NCBI GenBank assembly: GCA_040756375.1
Contig: JBFLZC010000005.1
Coordinates: forward strand, 124,001 to 188,000
Direction of reading: 5' to 3'
From: VGSG01 sp040756375
Lineage (GTDB): Bacteria; Desulfobacterota; Desulfomonilia; Desulfomonilales; Desulfomonilaceae
Length of the DNA stretch: 64,000 nucleotides
The stretch's first letter is position 1. Each line of letters opens with the position of its first letter. The notes under the pieces are model-generated. The model was not told the DNA's origin. It saw nothing but the letters and a program-made list of their open reading frames with translations, and did no database searches. This document shows, piece by piece, positions 34,272 to 43,447 of this stretch. The position numbers and the translations under genes are program-made.

Positions 34272-35774
34272 TTAGATAGCCCAGTCAGTGAGGTCCGTGG
34301 AAGTGATTTCTTCAGTGGCGGAGTTCTCTTCAGTGGTCAGCGTTTCGGGCGCGCTCCTGGGCGAGGCCTCATACCCGTAAGGAATGACGCTGCACCGGGG
34401 ACAGACCTCGATCGGCGCTTGATTATCGAAGCCGCAGAGCGGGCAAACCGTGACCATGCCCTCGCGTGGGACCGCGCCCGCAGTGAGCTGCATGATCTCC
34501 GTATCCAGGGATATCACCAGATTTGCCAGGTCTCTGACCACAATCTGAAGCATCTTGAGCTGGAGCGCGGGATCAAGTTGATTGAACAGCAGCGTGTTGA
34601 TGCGCAGGAGCGTGCAATCCTCGACCGCAACCACCGAAGCAGACCGCCTCCGTCGAGCGAACGCGCCGATCTCACCGAAACAGGAGCCTGGAAGAAAATT
34701 GGAGAGGACCCGTGCGCCTTTTACTACCTTCACATTGCCTTCCAGCAGGACGAAGAAATCGGAATCCGAAGAATTCTCCTGTATCACGTACTCGCCCGCT
34801 CCACAGGTCACGAATTCGCCTGCCTTGGCCATTTCGTCGAGCTCTCCCTCGGTGAATTGCGCGAAGAGCTGGAATTTCTTCAGCCGTTCTACGAGGTCAC
34901 GATCAAAGGTGAGGCCGCGGTGCACGCCTGACTTGAGACAATCTCCAAGTCGCTCGGCCAACTCACCAGCTGTTGAAAAGCGCTTGTCCGGATCTTTTTC
35001 CAAACAGCGTTCCACAATGCGATCGATCACCTCGGTGACTTCCGGATTGATTCTGCCGGCAGGCACAGGTGTCTCGGTACAGATCTTCGTGAGGGTCTCG
35101 TGCACGTCTTGGCCTTTGAAGGGGGCCTGCTTCGTCAACAGCTCGTAGAGCACCACGCCCATTTGATAGATGTCTACCCGATGGTCCTGCTCGCGACCCA
35201 TAACCTGCTCGGGGGACATGAAGCGAGACGACCCCACAAGCGCATGTCTTTGTTTTTTCAGGTGCTTTCGGAAGCGCGCTATGCCGAAATCGGTAATCTT
35301 CGGGACACCTTGTGTGGAAATAATAATGTTCTCCGGCTTGATGTCCCGATGCACCACGCCTTTTGAATGTGCGTAGTCGAGTGCCAGAGCGAGCTCGTAA
35401 GCGATCTCCAGGGATTTCTGAATGCTCACGCCTCCGGACCGCTGGTGTTGGAGGAGGGTCTTGCCATAGACGAACTCCATCACGATGTACAGGATCTCTC
35501 CGGTCTTGCCCACATCGTAAATTACTACGATATTGGGATGGAGAAGCGCGCCCGCGGTCTGCGTTTCGAAGAAGAAATCTCGCAGGACCTTTTCCTTGGG
35601 GCTCCCGGGATTCACCATACGTTTGAGGCTAAAAAGCTTCACCGCCACGGGTCGCCGGATAATCCGGTCCATGGCGAGGTAAACCTTTCCCATGCCCCCC
35701 TTTCCCAGGGGCCGAATCATGTCATATCGTTTGACTCGCTTTGGCTTTGCGGTTTTCTCTTCCAACCAGACCAC
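34272..35774 (-). CDS. Ser/Thr protein kinase with cyclic-nucleotide-binding and zinc-ribbon domains
   Basis: 500 residues. Kinase domain about 16-285: GKGGMGKVY loop, Lys46, HRDIKPEN (Asp144) and DFG (162-164); all catalytic residues are present. A cyclic-nucleotide-binding domain follows (about 298-420; FGEIGAFARRRRSASVVA), then a zinc ribbon CPLCG...CPRC (about 442-462) and an acidic tail rich in Thr/Glu. The predicted reading is a soluble kinase tuned by cAMP, cGMP or a related ligand. The start is a GTG at 35774; a TTG at 35765 has a better-placed GAGG. It begins 13 bases after the map stop, so the two are likely co-transcribed. Confidence 0.92.
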   Translation of the reverse strand: MVWLEEKTAKPKRVKRYDMIRPLGKGGMGKVYLAMDRIIRRPVAVKLFSLKRMVNPGSPKEKVLRDFFFETQTAGALLHPNIVVIYDVGKTGEILYIVMEFVYGKTLLQHQRSGGVSIQKSLEIAYELALALDYAHSKGVVHRDIKPENIIISTQGVPKITDFGIARFRKHLKKQRHALVGSSRFMSPEQVMGREQDHRVDIYQMGVVLYELLTKQAPFKGQDVHETLTKICTETPVPAGRINPEVTEVIDRIVERCLEKDPDKRFSTAGELAERLGDCLKSGVHRGLTFDRDLVERLKKFQLFAQFTEGELDEMAKAGEFVTCGAGEYVIQENSSDSDFFVLLEGNVKVVKGARVLSNFLPGSCFGEIGAFARRRRSASVVAVEDCTLLRINTLLFNQLDPALQLKMLQIVVRDLANLVISLDTEIMQLTAGAVPREGMVTVCPLCGFDNQAPIEVCPRCSVIPYGYEASPRSAPETLTTEENSATEEITSTDLTDWAI

Positions 35775-35787
35775 CTCAAGAAGATGC

Positions 35788-36561
35788 TTAGGGCTGTGAC
35801 AGAATCACGGGACCGTTGTTCGTGATGGCTATGGAATGCTCGAAATGAGCGGACAACATCCCGTCGGCCGTCACCGCGGTCCATTCGTCCGCGAGTAGCT
35901 TGACCCTCCAGGTCCCCTGATTCACCATAGGTTCCAGAGCCAGGGTCATACCCACTTCCAGGCGAGGATTCCAGCCCACGCCCCTATAATTGGGGATTTG
36001 TGGGGGCTCGTGCATAGTCCTGCCAATACCGTGCCCCACGAAGTCGCGAACCACCGAAAATCCGTTCGATTCTACGTGGCCCTGGACCGCTCCCGAAATA
36101 TCTTGCAGGCGATTGCCCGCCACTGCCTGCTCAATGCCTTTGTAAAGGGATTCTTGTGTAACCTTGAGCAGACGTGAGGCCTCAGGGGACACCTCGCCCA
36201 CCGTGTAAGTCATCGCCGCGTCACCAACGAATCCCCTATAGATCACGCCTACGTCCACACCTACTATGTCTCCCTCTTTGAGGGCCCGCGGCCCCGGGAT
36301 GCCATGGACCACCTCTTCATTCACCGAAGCACAAATGCAAGCCGGATAAGGCTTATTGTTTCTCATCCGGTAACCCTTGAACGCGGGCTTAGCTTTGGCG
36401 TCCGAGATCATCTTCTCCGCCACCTTGTCCAGCTCACCGGTGGTAATTCCCGGACCTATCATTTCTCCTATGCGATTCAGGACAGCCGCGACAATCAGAT
36501 TGGCTTCCCGCATCATTTCAATTTCTCGGGTCGTCTTGAGTATGATCATTCCCGGTTTCAT
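35788..36561 (-). CDS. map: Methionine aminopeptidase, type I
   Basis: 257 residues. Removes N-terminal Met in the cytoplasm. Metal-ligand blocks: VGVDVGVIYRGFVGDAA (two Asp), FVGHGIGRTMHEPP (His), LALEPMV (Glu) and FEHSIAI (Glu). No N-terminal zinc-finger extension. GAGGAT lies before the ATG. Followed closely by the Ser/Thr kinase gene. Confidence 0.96.
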   Translation of the reverse strand: MKPGMIILKTTREIEMMREANLIVAAVLNRIGEMIGPGITTGELDKVAEKMISDAKAKPAFKGYRMRNNKPYPACICASVNEEVVHGIPGPRALKEGDIVGVDVGVIYRGFVGDAAMTYTVGEVSPEASRLLKVTQESLYKGIEQAVAGNRLQDISGAVQGHVESNGFSVVRDFVGHGIGRTMHEPPQIPNYRGVGWNPRLEVGMTLALEPMVNQGTWRVKLLADEWTAVTADGMLSAHFEHSIAITNNGPVILSQP

Positions 36562-37132
36562 ACAGATTGATCCTCGTACATTGACCGGCCGGTATGCCTC
36601 TCCCCGCTGAACAACGCAGCGTGAGTGTGCTTAGAGGCACGCCGGCCCCCGCAGAGCTCTTGTTTTCGGACAACGTTCCTGCGGCCGACCGGTCACCGAG
36701 TCGCGAGCAAGACCGGTCGTTGCTGTCCACGGCTCCAACCATACCAGAAAAGGAGCCCTACCGTGAAGAGCCTCATGCCCACACCCCTATTCTTTGCCGA
36801 ACGTGCGTTCTGGTTATGCAGGAGACGCTGGGAAATTGGTGCCATCCCGCGTCCGGCGCGGGATGCCGAAGGCTCATCCGTGCCGGAACTAGGCCGGCGG
36901 TACTTTCATCACATCAGGTTCTCTCGCTGGAGCGGTTTCCATCGGCCATCGAGCAATTACCGGCAAGCACGGATGAGTCCCGCGGGGCGGGACGCATCCG
37001 TGGCACCAGACCGCATTGCATAGCTTTCGTGTCTATTTGTCGCCGGGAAGTCCTAGCGGTTCGCCGGAATGTTGAGAACCTTTTACGCGAATCTCACAAA
37101 GACTTTGAGTATCATAACGGTGATCACTTCGT
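36562..37132. other. 570-base gap with short inverted repeats, no gene seen
   Basis: Open frames exist on the plus strand but show no family, start signal or sensible composition. The gap holds a 15-bp inverted repeat with two mismatches (36587-36601 against 36633-36647, GGCCGG...GCCTCT) and a hairpin CATCCCGCG/CGCGGGATG (36843-36865). CATCCGTG-type words recur nearby. It is probably decayed or repeat-derived DNA that also carries the map promoter. Confidence 0.55.
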
Positions 37133-38074
37133 TCACACGAAGCTGCGCAGGATGCCCAGATTGATAGGATCCATGTCTTTGCCGTCGGCCTCTTTCGGTG
37201 TCTCTATGATCTTGGGCACGCTCCGGAAGCGCTCGTCGTTCATGATCTTCCGGAATGGCTCCAGGCCAAGCGTTCCGCGGCCTATATGCTCGTGGCGGTC
37301 CACCCGCTCCCCTAACCCCTTCTTGCAATCGTTCAGGTGAAGGAGCTTAACCCGTTCCAGTCCTACCCATCGATCCAGTTCGCCCCACACCACTTCATAC
37401 TCGGAAGGAGACACCAGATCGTACCCGGCAGCAAAAGCATGACACGTGTCGATGCACACGCCGAATCGCTCCGGGTCGATCGTGCCGGTCATAATCGTGC
37501 CCAATTGCTCGAACGTATGTCCCAGAGCCGTTCCCTGCCCAGCAGTATTCTCCAGGAGGATCTTCACCCGAAAACCTAACGTGCTTCGGAGCAGGCTGTT
37601 GAAAGCTTTGATCACGGTACGGAGACCGGTTTGAGTTCCAGCATCTTTGTGCGCTCCCGGATGCATAACGAGATACGGGAGCTCCAGCGCTTCGGCTCGC
37701 TCCATCTCGTGGAGGAATGCGGCAACGGATTTCTTCCAAAGAGCCGGATCAGGAGAGCCAAGATTAATCAAGTACGAGTCGTGAGCCACCACGAGCATCC
37801 CTGATCTAGAACGCTTCCTTTTGAAGTCCGCGGTTTCTTCTTCACTAAGCGGGCGAGCCTTCCATTGTGTTGCGTTCTTCGTAAATATCTGGATTGCCGT
37901 GCACCCCAGTTCCGTACCCCGATCTATGGACTTATCAACCCCGCCTGATATAGACATGTGTGCGCCCAAGAGGACGCGTCTCTCAGTTGCTTTGGGTGTT
38001 GATGGCCTCGCCCGTCGTCTCGCGGGCAAAGTGGGTTTCTTCTTAGACGGCCGCGCTCGTTTGCCGGATCTCAT
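37133..38074 (-). CDS. nfo: Deoxyribonuclease IV with a basic N-terminal tail
   Basis: About 313 residues. AP endonuclease IV acts on abasic sites in base-excision repair. The TIM-barrel motifs GAHMSISGGVDKS, HPGAHKDAG, ILLENTAGQG, GVCIDTCHAFAAGYD, LHLNDCKKGLG..RHEHIGRG and ETPKE contain the zinc ligands. Unusual is a Lys/Arg/Pro-rich stretch of about 33 residues before the barrel (RSGKRARPSKKKPTLPARRR), which may help DNA binding. ATG 38074 has AAAGGG upstream; the frame opens to 38158. Confidence 0.94.
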   Translation of the reverse strand: MRSGKRARPSKKKPTLPARRRARPSTPKATERRVLLGAHMSISGGVDKSIDRGTELGCTAIQIFTKNATQWKARPLSEEETADFKRKRSRSGMLVVAHDSYLINLGSPDPALWKKSVAAFLHEMERAEALELPYLVMHPGAHKDAGTQTGLRTVIKAFNSLLRSTLGFRVKILLENTAGQGTALGHTFEQLGTIMTGTIDPERFGVCIDTCHAFAAGYDLVSPSEYEVVWGELDRWVGLERVKLLHLNDCKKGLGERVDRHEHIGRGTLGLEPFRKIMNDERFRSVPKIIETPKEADGKDMDPINLGILRSFV

Positions 38075-38191
38075 GGCGTTTCCCTTTCCCAGTACCAGTG
38101 AATATGCTACCATTGCCGGTGTTTTGCCAGACCGCGGCGAGAGCTGCGGCGCGGACACATCCGCCGCTCAGGAGCGAGAGGATTTCCTGAC

Positions 38192-40141
38192 TTGAACGAA
38201 CAGGCGGCTCAGCCGATTATCTCCGACAAGAATATATTTTACGCGCTCGCTGCATTGGTTCTCCTCCTGAATCTCATAACCGTGCTCCCAACGCTTGACA
38301 CGGGCTTCTTGTGCGATGACGAGGTGTATGAGTCGTCGGCGAGAGGCGCTTCTTTGTTGGCCGGGAAGAGCTGCTTTCAACTCGCGTGGGATGACATTGT
38401 CGGCTGGGTAACGCTGGGCAGATGGCATCCCCTACTGTCGTATCGAATACTGGTCTTTTGCTATCTCGACAGGTTCGCGTATAAGGCTCTCACCGTAGCT
38501 TTTGTGTTGTCGAATGTGATTATATTCGGCTACCTTGTATTTCTCATCACTTCCTGTCGATGGTCAAGCCTGCTGTCCATGTTGTTGCCTCCTGCCTTCT
38601 TCCAATTCCGATGGGGTTATCACGACGCGTTCATCGCGTATTACTTCCTCCTCGAAATCATAGCACTGCTGCTTTTCCTCTCGCTGATTATGCTCTTGTT
38701 CTATTTGCGAAACGGGAAGCGCTACCAGTTCGGGCTGAGCGTTCTCTTTTATGCTCTGTGCTCGTTGCTCTATGAAATAACTTACGCGTTCTTTGTTTTG
38801 CATTTCCTCGTAGCCTATTCCCAGTTAGGCAAGAGCAAGCTGCGAGAGGCATTAAGAGTATCTCTTCCTTTCTTCCTGGTCGCGGTGACAAATGCAGCCA
38901 TAACGGTCCTGATAAGAGTGGTCTTTGGGTCCGCGTATCAAGGGGTCAAACTCAATTACGATCCGGTGGCTTCATTCACAACTTTTCTGAAGCAGATCTA
39001 TGCGGCTATCCCTCTGACTCATTACATTAACAATCTGTGGTTGTTCCCCAACGCATTCGACTATGCTGTGACTTGCTGGCTGGAAGGCATCTTTGTGGTT
39101 TCCGCCTTGTGGGCCCTCCTCTGTTACCTGATCGGCCGACTATGGCTCAGCTACGGCTGCCAATCCTCGGATCAATCAACCAGGACTATGCTCTTACTCG
39201 GTTTGGGCCTGTGGATCTTGCCCGCTCCTCTCATCGCCATTACCGGCAAATATCAGGAAGAGCTCCGTCTTGGGATCGGCTATCTGCCGGTATATATTTC
39301 GGTATTTGGCGTCATGATGCTTTTCATCGCACTGGTCTGGAAGCTGCTTGAAATCTTCAGCAGGGGCTCTTCAAAGCTTAGATCGGGGATCGGTCTGTTC
39401 GCGGTTTTGACCGGCGGTCTCGTGTGCGGAATAAACTATAATTACAATCAAGTAGGGGTTTCGTTACATCGTTACCACTACCTGGAGGATCGGGAAGTCC
39501 TGGAAAAAGCCCTGGAATCGGGATTGATGAAGGAGGTTTCCAACGGGTCTTATCTCATCGGTCCTCGGCCTTATGACGCTCGTTTCTACCTTATGCATTC
39601 AGGTGTGAATCTAAAGGTGATTTGGCCTTTCAGCTCAGAGTACAATATAGAAGAAAGTGCGATGAAAGGCGTGATGCGCCTGAGTGAAGAGCATGAGTTG
39701 TTCCGAGGCAGGCAGAAACCCTACAGATTCGCCCCCCAGGATAAAGTCTTCGTAATCAGAAGCTTGGCCAGGCCCGGAGGCGCGGGCTACGCGATTCTCG
39801 CGAGAGTAAGCGCTCTTGACGCGCAGGGTGACCGGATCAACGGGATAGCGGCTGACAAGGTCTATGTGTATTGGCAGAGTGGATCGCTCTGCTGGAAACA
39901 AGCTCCTTGGCTGAGCAAGGACAGCATACTGGTTGTCGGCCGTCTCCTGGACAGAACCACGCTCAAATCCAGGGGGTGGGTCGAGTACACCCTGAGCCAT
40001 CTCAAATTGCGGAGCGCGGATTGCAACGGGAGGCTGTACGAAATTCCCTCCTCTGCACTTAAAGGTGATTTAGATGTGCGCGCGCTCGACGTGGTTGCCA
40101 GGTCACCAAACGTGGCGATGTCGGCTTTCAGAAAACAGTAG
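38192..40141 (+). CDS. Polytopic membrane protein, GT-C-like in layout
   Basis: 649 residues with roughly ten membrane segments in the first 430, then a soluble region of about 210. An acidic motif LCDDEVYESS follows the first membrane segment, as in GT-C glycosyltransferases, but I cannot confirm the family. The proposed start is TTG at 38192 with GAGAGG upstream. Codon use is slightly more AT-rich than in neighbours. It may act in surface glycan synthesis. Confidence 0.72.
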   Translation: MNEQAAQPIISDKNIFYALAALVLLLNLITVLPTLDTGFLCDDEVYESSARGASLLAGKSCFQLAWDDIVGWVTLGRWHPLLSYRILVFCYLDRFAYKALTVAFVLSNVIIFGYLVFLITSCRWSSLLSMLLPPAFFQFRWGYHDAFIAYYFLLEIIALLLFLSLIMLLFYLRNGKRYQFGLSVLFYALCSLLYEITYAFFVLHFLVAYSQLGKSKLREALRVSLPFFLVAVTNAAITVLIRVVFGSAYQGVKLNYDPVASFTTFLKQIYAAIPLTHYINNLWLFPNAFDYAVTCWLEGIFVVSALWALLCYLIGRLWLSYGCQSSDQSTRTMLLLGLGLWILPAPLIAITGKYQEELRLGIGYLPVYISVFGVMMLFIALVWKLLEIFSRGSSKLRSGIGLFAVLTGGLVCGINYNYNQVGVSLHRYHYLEDREVLEKALESGLMKEVSNGSYLIGPRPYDARFYLMHSGVNLKVIWPFSSEYNIEESAMKGVMRLSEEHELFRGRQKPYRFAPQDKVFVIRSLARPGGAGYAILARVSALDAQGDRINGIAADKVYVYWQSGSLCWKQAPWLSKDSILVVGRLLDRTTLKSRGWVEYTLSHLKLRSADCNGRLYEIPSSALKGDLDVRALDVVARSPNVAMSAFRKQ

Positions 40142-40153
40142 CGCCGGCCGCTT

Positions 40154-40414
40154 CTAGTTGGACGATTTCTTCTTCTTGCCTTCGACGTCTCCCATGCGCC
40201 TGTCAAAATCCTTCCAGAATTCTTCGTCGCACTGTTCCTTGCATTCCGCGCACACTCCCCACATAGAGGGGTCTCCATCGCATGGGCAATTCGAGTAACA
40301 GGCATTACGGTCGAAATCCGCGTTGGCGGTTCCGACGAAACCGTTGACCGAGGCCAGACCAGCAATTGCAGTAAGGCCGCACAATAGGCTTACCATTCTC
40401 AGCGTCTTATTCAT
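40154..40414 (-). CDS. Secreted small Cys-rich protein
   Basis: 86 residues. Signal peptide to about residue 32 (cleavage near TANA), then six Cys in a short acidic region (ACYSNCPCDG, CAECKEQC) and a Lys-rich end. Metal binding or disulfides likely. GGAGG lies eight bases before ATG 40414. Convergent with the membrane-protein gene. Confidence 0.7.
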   Translation of the reverse strand: MNKTLRMVSLLCGLTAIAGLASVNGFVGTANADFDRNACYSNCPCDGDPSMWGVCAECKEQCDEEFWKDFDRRMGDVEGKKKKSSN

Positions 40415-40547
40415 TTTGAATACCTCCATCAATTCGCTCCACAAATCGGGATCAAGCCGTGATCTCTCCATTTACAGGTCTTATACTCAATCCCCTCACC
40501 CCGAAGTCCGGTGGGTCGAAAGAACGAACGCTCCCCTCAGGCCTAAC

Positions 40548-40886
40548 CTATGCCGAGGCCTCAATGGCTTCAGTTGGCGCGGCTGTAACGAAACGAACTT
40601 CTATCTTCTTGTTGAGAGCCGACCCGATCCTCACTAGCATCGCCAACGAATCTCCCTCATAGTCAGCTTCTTCGAGTTCTTCGATCACAGACTCCGCAAC
40701 TCCCACGAGTTCGGCTAATTGAGCTTGCGTCAACCCGGCTTGATTTCGGAGGTCATATACCTGCTGGCCGATGTCGGCTTTGACCTCATATTCCTTGAAT
40801 AGCGCCATCGACTCGGGGTCGTCGTCAACAAACTGGTTGTATGCCCAGTGAAAAGCATCGGAGTTCAACTTTTTGTCTTCTCCCAT
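40548..40886 (-). CDS. HTH antitoxin of a HigBA/RelE-like pair
   Basis: 112 residues. The helix-turn-helix is at about 43-80 (QQVYDLRNQAGLTQAQLAELVGVAESVIEELE), XRE type, with an acidic N-terminal part. Start at ATG 40886 with GGAGG upstream; it overlaps the toxin gene by 22 bases, the toxin being first. Such antitoxins usually repress their own promoter. Confidence 0.85.
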   Translation of the reverse strand: MGEDKKLNSDAFHWAYNQFVDDDPESMALFKEYEVKADIGQQVYDLRNQAGLTQAQLAELVGVAESVIEELEEADYEGDSLAMLVRIGSALNKKIEVRFVTAAPTEAIEASA

Positions 40887-41260
40887 GATGATTCCTCCCA
40901 AAGGAAAATATGAGCTTGCGGATTTCGCTCAAATTCCCTTTTTCGTGAGCCTGCCTTGTCGATCTCAAGCGGCGGAACGATTCGTTCTTTCATTATGCCG
41001 TGCGATAACACCACGGCTGCCTTACCGTAGAAAAAATAGAGCAGTCGGTAGTTCTTACCTTGGAATCCGACGCGAAGTTCATAGATGCCATCCCTCAGGT
41101 AGGCAGCATAGGGTCGCTGCAACTCATGCCCGAAGCTCCGTAACCGCGCTATCCATGCCAAGCACTTAATTCTGGGCTTGTACTGCAGTCGCCGGAGCCA
41201 ATTGACCATAGGGACGTTTCCGTCCTCCTCTTTATAGAAGATAACATCTACCTTGGGCAT
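40865..41260 (-). CDS. Gp49/HigB-like (RelE-superfamily) toxin
   Basis: 131 residues. The pattern VPMVNWLRRLQ...LRDGIYELRVGFQGKNYRLLYFFYGKAAVVLSHGIMKE fits the phage-derived Gp49-like toxin family, ribosome-dependent mRNA interferases. The C-terminal 25 residues extend past the usual domain. It forms a two-gene toxin-antitoxin unit with the gene at 40548-40886. Confidence 0.87.
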   Translation of the reverse strand: MPKVDVIFYKEEDGNVPMVNWLRRLQYKPRIKCLAWIARLRSFGHELQRPYAAYLRDGIYELRVGFQGKNYRLLYFFYGKAAVVLSHGIMKERIVPPLEIDKAGSRKREFERNPQAHIFLWEESSWEKTKS

Positions 41261-41517
41261 AAACGCGCTTGCATCCCATTCTTCTCGAAAACCATTCTAG
41301 CACACTGTCTCGAAAACCGCTTTTGGGAATCTGCGAAGCCCGGAAGACAGCGCCCTTTCCTTGATTCACGAGTCCTCCTTCATGGACTCCTTGGAGTGTG
41401 GTAGGATCTTTGTCCGAAAAATGTTGGCGGTCTCGCGTAGGGCCGCGAGATTGGTGCCTGAATGATCTCCCCTAGCCTAATGTGCTGGGACCAATTTGGC
41501 CTCAGGGAACAGAGACA

Positions 41518-41952
41518 TTGAATTCACAGACTGAGATTAAGGCGACCGGCCCTGCCCAGTCAAAAGAGCTTCTTTTTGAGTGCAGGGTTTATTACGAGGA
41601 TACGGACTGTATGAGTGTGGTGTACCACGCCAACTACTTGAAATATCTGGAGCGGGCTCGCTCCGAGTATGTGGAAGAGAGGCTTTCCAGCGTCGCGGAC
41701 TATCATAACAGCGGCTTCTTCTTCATGGTTCACAAGATGGAGATCGCTTTCCACGCTCCGGCCCGACTGGGAGATAGTCTCGTGATTCGGACCTGGATCG
41801 AAAACACCACCCGGTACCGGGTCGTAGTGAGGCAGATCATCACCAAGAAAGGGGAACCCAAGGATTACCTCGTAACGGCCACTGTCACCCTCGTGACGGT
41901 CAACCCCTCGGGCGAGCTGATGCCGGTTCCTTCCGAGTTTCACACCCTGTGA
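41518..41952 (+). CDS. Acyl-CoA thioesterase, YbgC/4HBT type
   Basis: About 144 residues, hotdog fold. The motif YYEDTDCMSVVYHANYLKYLERAR carries the catalytic Asp and conserved Tyr/His of YbgC-like enzymes, which cleave short acyl-CoAs or link to the Tol-Pal region. The start is unsure: TTG 41518 (GGGA upstream) or GTG 41482. Its stop overlaps the GTG of the next gene. Confidence 0.87.
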   Translation: MNSQTEIKATGPAQSKELLFECRVYYEDTDCMSVVYHANYLKYLERARSEYVEERLSSVADYHNSGFFFMVHKMEIAFHAPARLGDSLVIRTWIENTTRYRVVVRQIITKKGEPKDYLVTATVTLVTVNPSGELMPVPSEFHTL

Positions 41953-42842
41953 CGCGCAGCCCCATGTCCATACGTCTGAGTCTTATCGTGATGCTGGCCG
42001 CGGCCATCCACCTGATTGATCCCGTGGCCGTCCGGAGCGCTCGTCCGCCCGAGTCCGACGACCAGATGATTCAGAGAGCGTTGAAGGCGTCCGGCATGAC
42101 GGCTCAGATGGCCGCTTTCTCGGATGCTCTGTTGGCTGCCATTCCCATGGACGCTTTTCCCGATGAGCGTGCCCGAAACGAAGCACGATCATTTCTAGCA
42201 GCAGCGCTCGGAGTGGACAAGCTTTCGCCGATGTTGCACGAGTCATTCAAAGAGTCCCTGAATAAGGAATATCTTCAAAAAGTCTTGGAGTTCCATCAGT
42301 CAAGGTTGGGCAAGAAAGTAGGTCAACTCGCAGAGAATACGCTCTCGACATCATCCTTGGAAACCATGCGGGAGCAACGCCATTTCTCAAGGACCCTGGA
42401 CAAAGAAAGGCTGGATATCCTGGAACGTATCGTGCGCTCGGAGCGTACGATGGAGCTCAACCTCATCCTGATAAACGCGCTTTTTGACGGCCTTGCGGAA
42501 GGTACCCTGGCCGCGTCACCGTCACAGGCGGACCGAGTGAGCGAACTGCGTCACCGCCTCAGATCCATAGAAGCTGAAATGAAGCAGGAAGCTCCCCGAA
42601 CAATGGAAATGGCCGTTTCGGTCTTCGCGTATACGTATCGACAATTGAAAGACAGCGAGCTTGGAGAGCTGGCATCATATCTGGAATCTGAGCCGGCCAC
42701 CTGGTATCGTGACGCCGTACAACGGGGTACAACTCACGCCGTGCGCCGCGCAGGAGTCGTTCTTGGTGAACTCATGGCGCAGCTCAGGGAGCGCTCCGGT
42801 GGAGGAGGACCCGCGCCGCCGAAGCAGAATAGAAAGAAGTGA
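41949..42842 (+). CDS. Exported protein of unknown function, DUF2059-like
   Basis: 297 residues. A signal peptide (LSLIVMLAAAIHLIDPVAVRSA) is followed by a helical domain with a DUF2059-like pattern near 80-130 (FKESLNKEYLQKVLEFHQSRLGKKV) and again near 215-250. The stop of the thioesterase gene overlaps the GTG start; an ATG at 41964 is possible. Probably periplasmic; function unknown. Confidence 0.75.
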   Translation: MTRSPMSIRLSLIVMLAAAIHLIDPVAVRSARPPESDDQMIQRALKASGMTAQMAAFSDALLAAIPMDAFPDERARNEARSFLAAALGVDKLSPMLHESFKESLNKEYLQKVLEFHQSRLGKKVGQLAENTLSTSSLETMREQRHFSRTLDKERLDILERIVRSERTMELNLILINALFDGLAEGTLAASPSQADRVSELRHRLRSIEAEMKQEAPRTMEMAVSVFAYTYRQLKDSELGELASYLESEPATWYRDAVQRGTTHAVRRAGVVLGELMAQLRERSGGGGPAPPKQNRKK

Positions 42843-43441
42843 AGATTCGAATCTCATCAGCACGAGCATTGGGAGGCGTCACGCGCACCAACCCACGCGC
42901 ACCGTGGGTGCAGGCGCTTGCAGTCCTGTGTGGATGCCTGTTCTCAGCGAATGCCGCATCGGGGGCCGAAGGGCAGTATGCTCGGTACTCAGATCCCCAG
43001 GGCAGGTTCAGCTTTTCCTATCCCGCGACCATGAAGGTGGAAAAGACGAGCCCGGATGAGGTGAAGATCTATCATCCAGGAGCTACGCTGCGGATCAATG
43101 TCTTTGTGGAAAAACGGAAGCAAAAGCAGGCTGATAAGCCATCCGCACCTCAGGCCCAACCCCTCCTGGAAGCGCTGAAGGTTCGACTCAAGCAGGAGAT
43201 GACGGACGCTACCATTCTCGAAGAAGGTCATCTGCCCGGTTCAAAGGATCGGCAAGGATATCTCATTTGCTATTTCGTGGATCGGAAGGCCACAAGGCAT
43301 GTCCAATTGGTACAGTATTTTGTCACCGAACAGAGCCTCTTGCAGATGGTGATTTCCGATCATCCGGTCGGATTCAAAAACCTGCAGGAAGTCATCCGGA
43401 AAGTGCACGGATCTCTCGAAGTCAAGCAGGACAAGCTGTAG
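42839..43441 (+). CDS. Exported PsbP/DcrB-like protein
   Basis: 200 residues. Signal sequence around VQALAVLCGCLFSANAASGA, then a domain beginning YSDPQGRFSFSYPATMKVEK that resembles the PsbP/DcrB fold. The GTG start overlaps the previous stop, so three genes (41518, 41949, 42839) are translationally linked, and uvrB follows by six bases. Function unknown. Confidence 0.75.
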   Translation: MKIRISSARALGGVTRTNPRAPWVQALAVLCGCLFSANAASGAEGQYARYSDPQGRFSFSYPATMKVEKTSPDEVKIYHPGATLRINVFVEKRKQKQADKPSAPQAQPLLEALKVRLKQEMTDATILEEGHLPGSKDRQGYLICYFVDRKATRHVQLVQYFVTEQSLLQMVISDHPVGFKNLQEVIRKVHGSLEVKQDKL

Positions 43442-43447
43442 CGGCAC

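Noticed and set aside
36594..37340. Plus-strand frame of 248 codons in the map-nfo gap
   Set aside because: No family, no ribosome-binding site, and it overlaps the nfo 3' end antisense.
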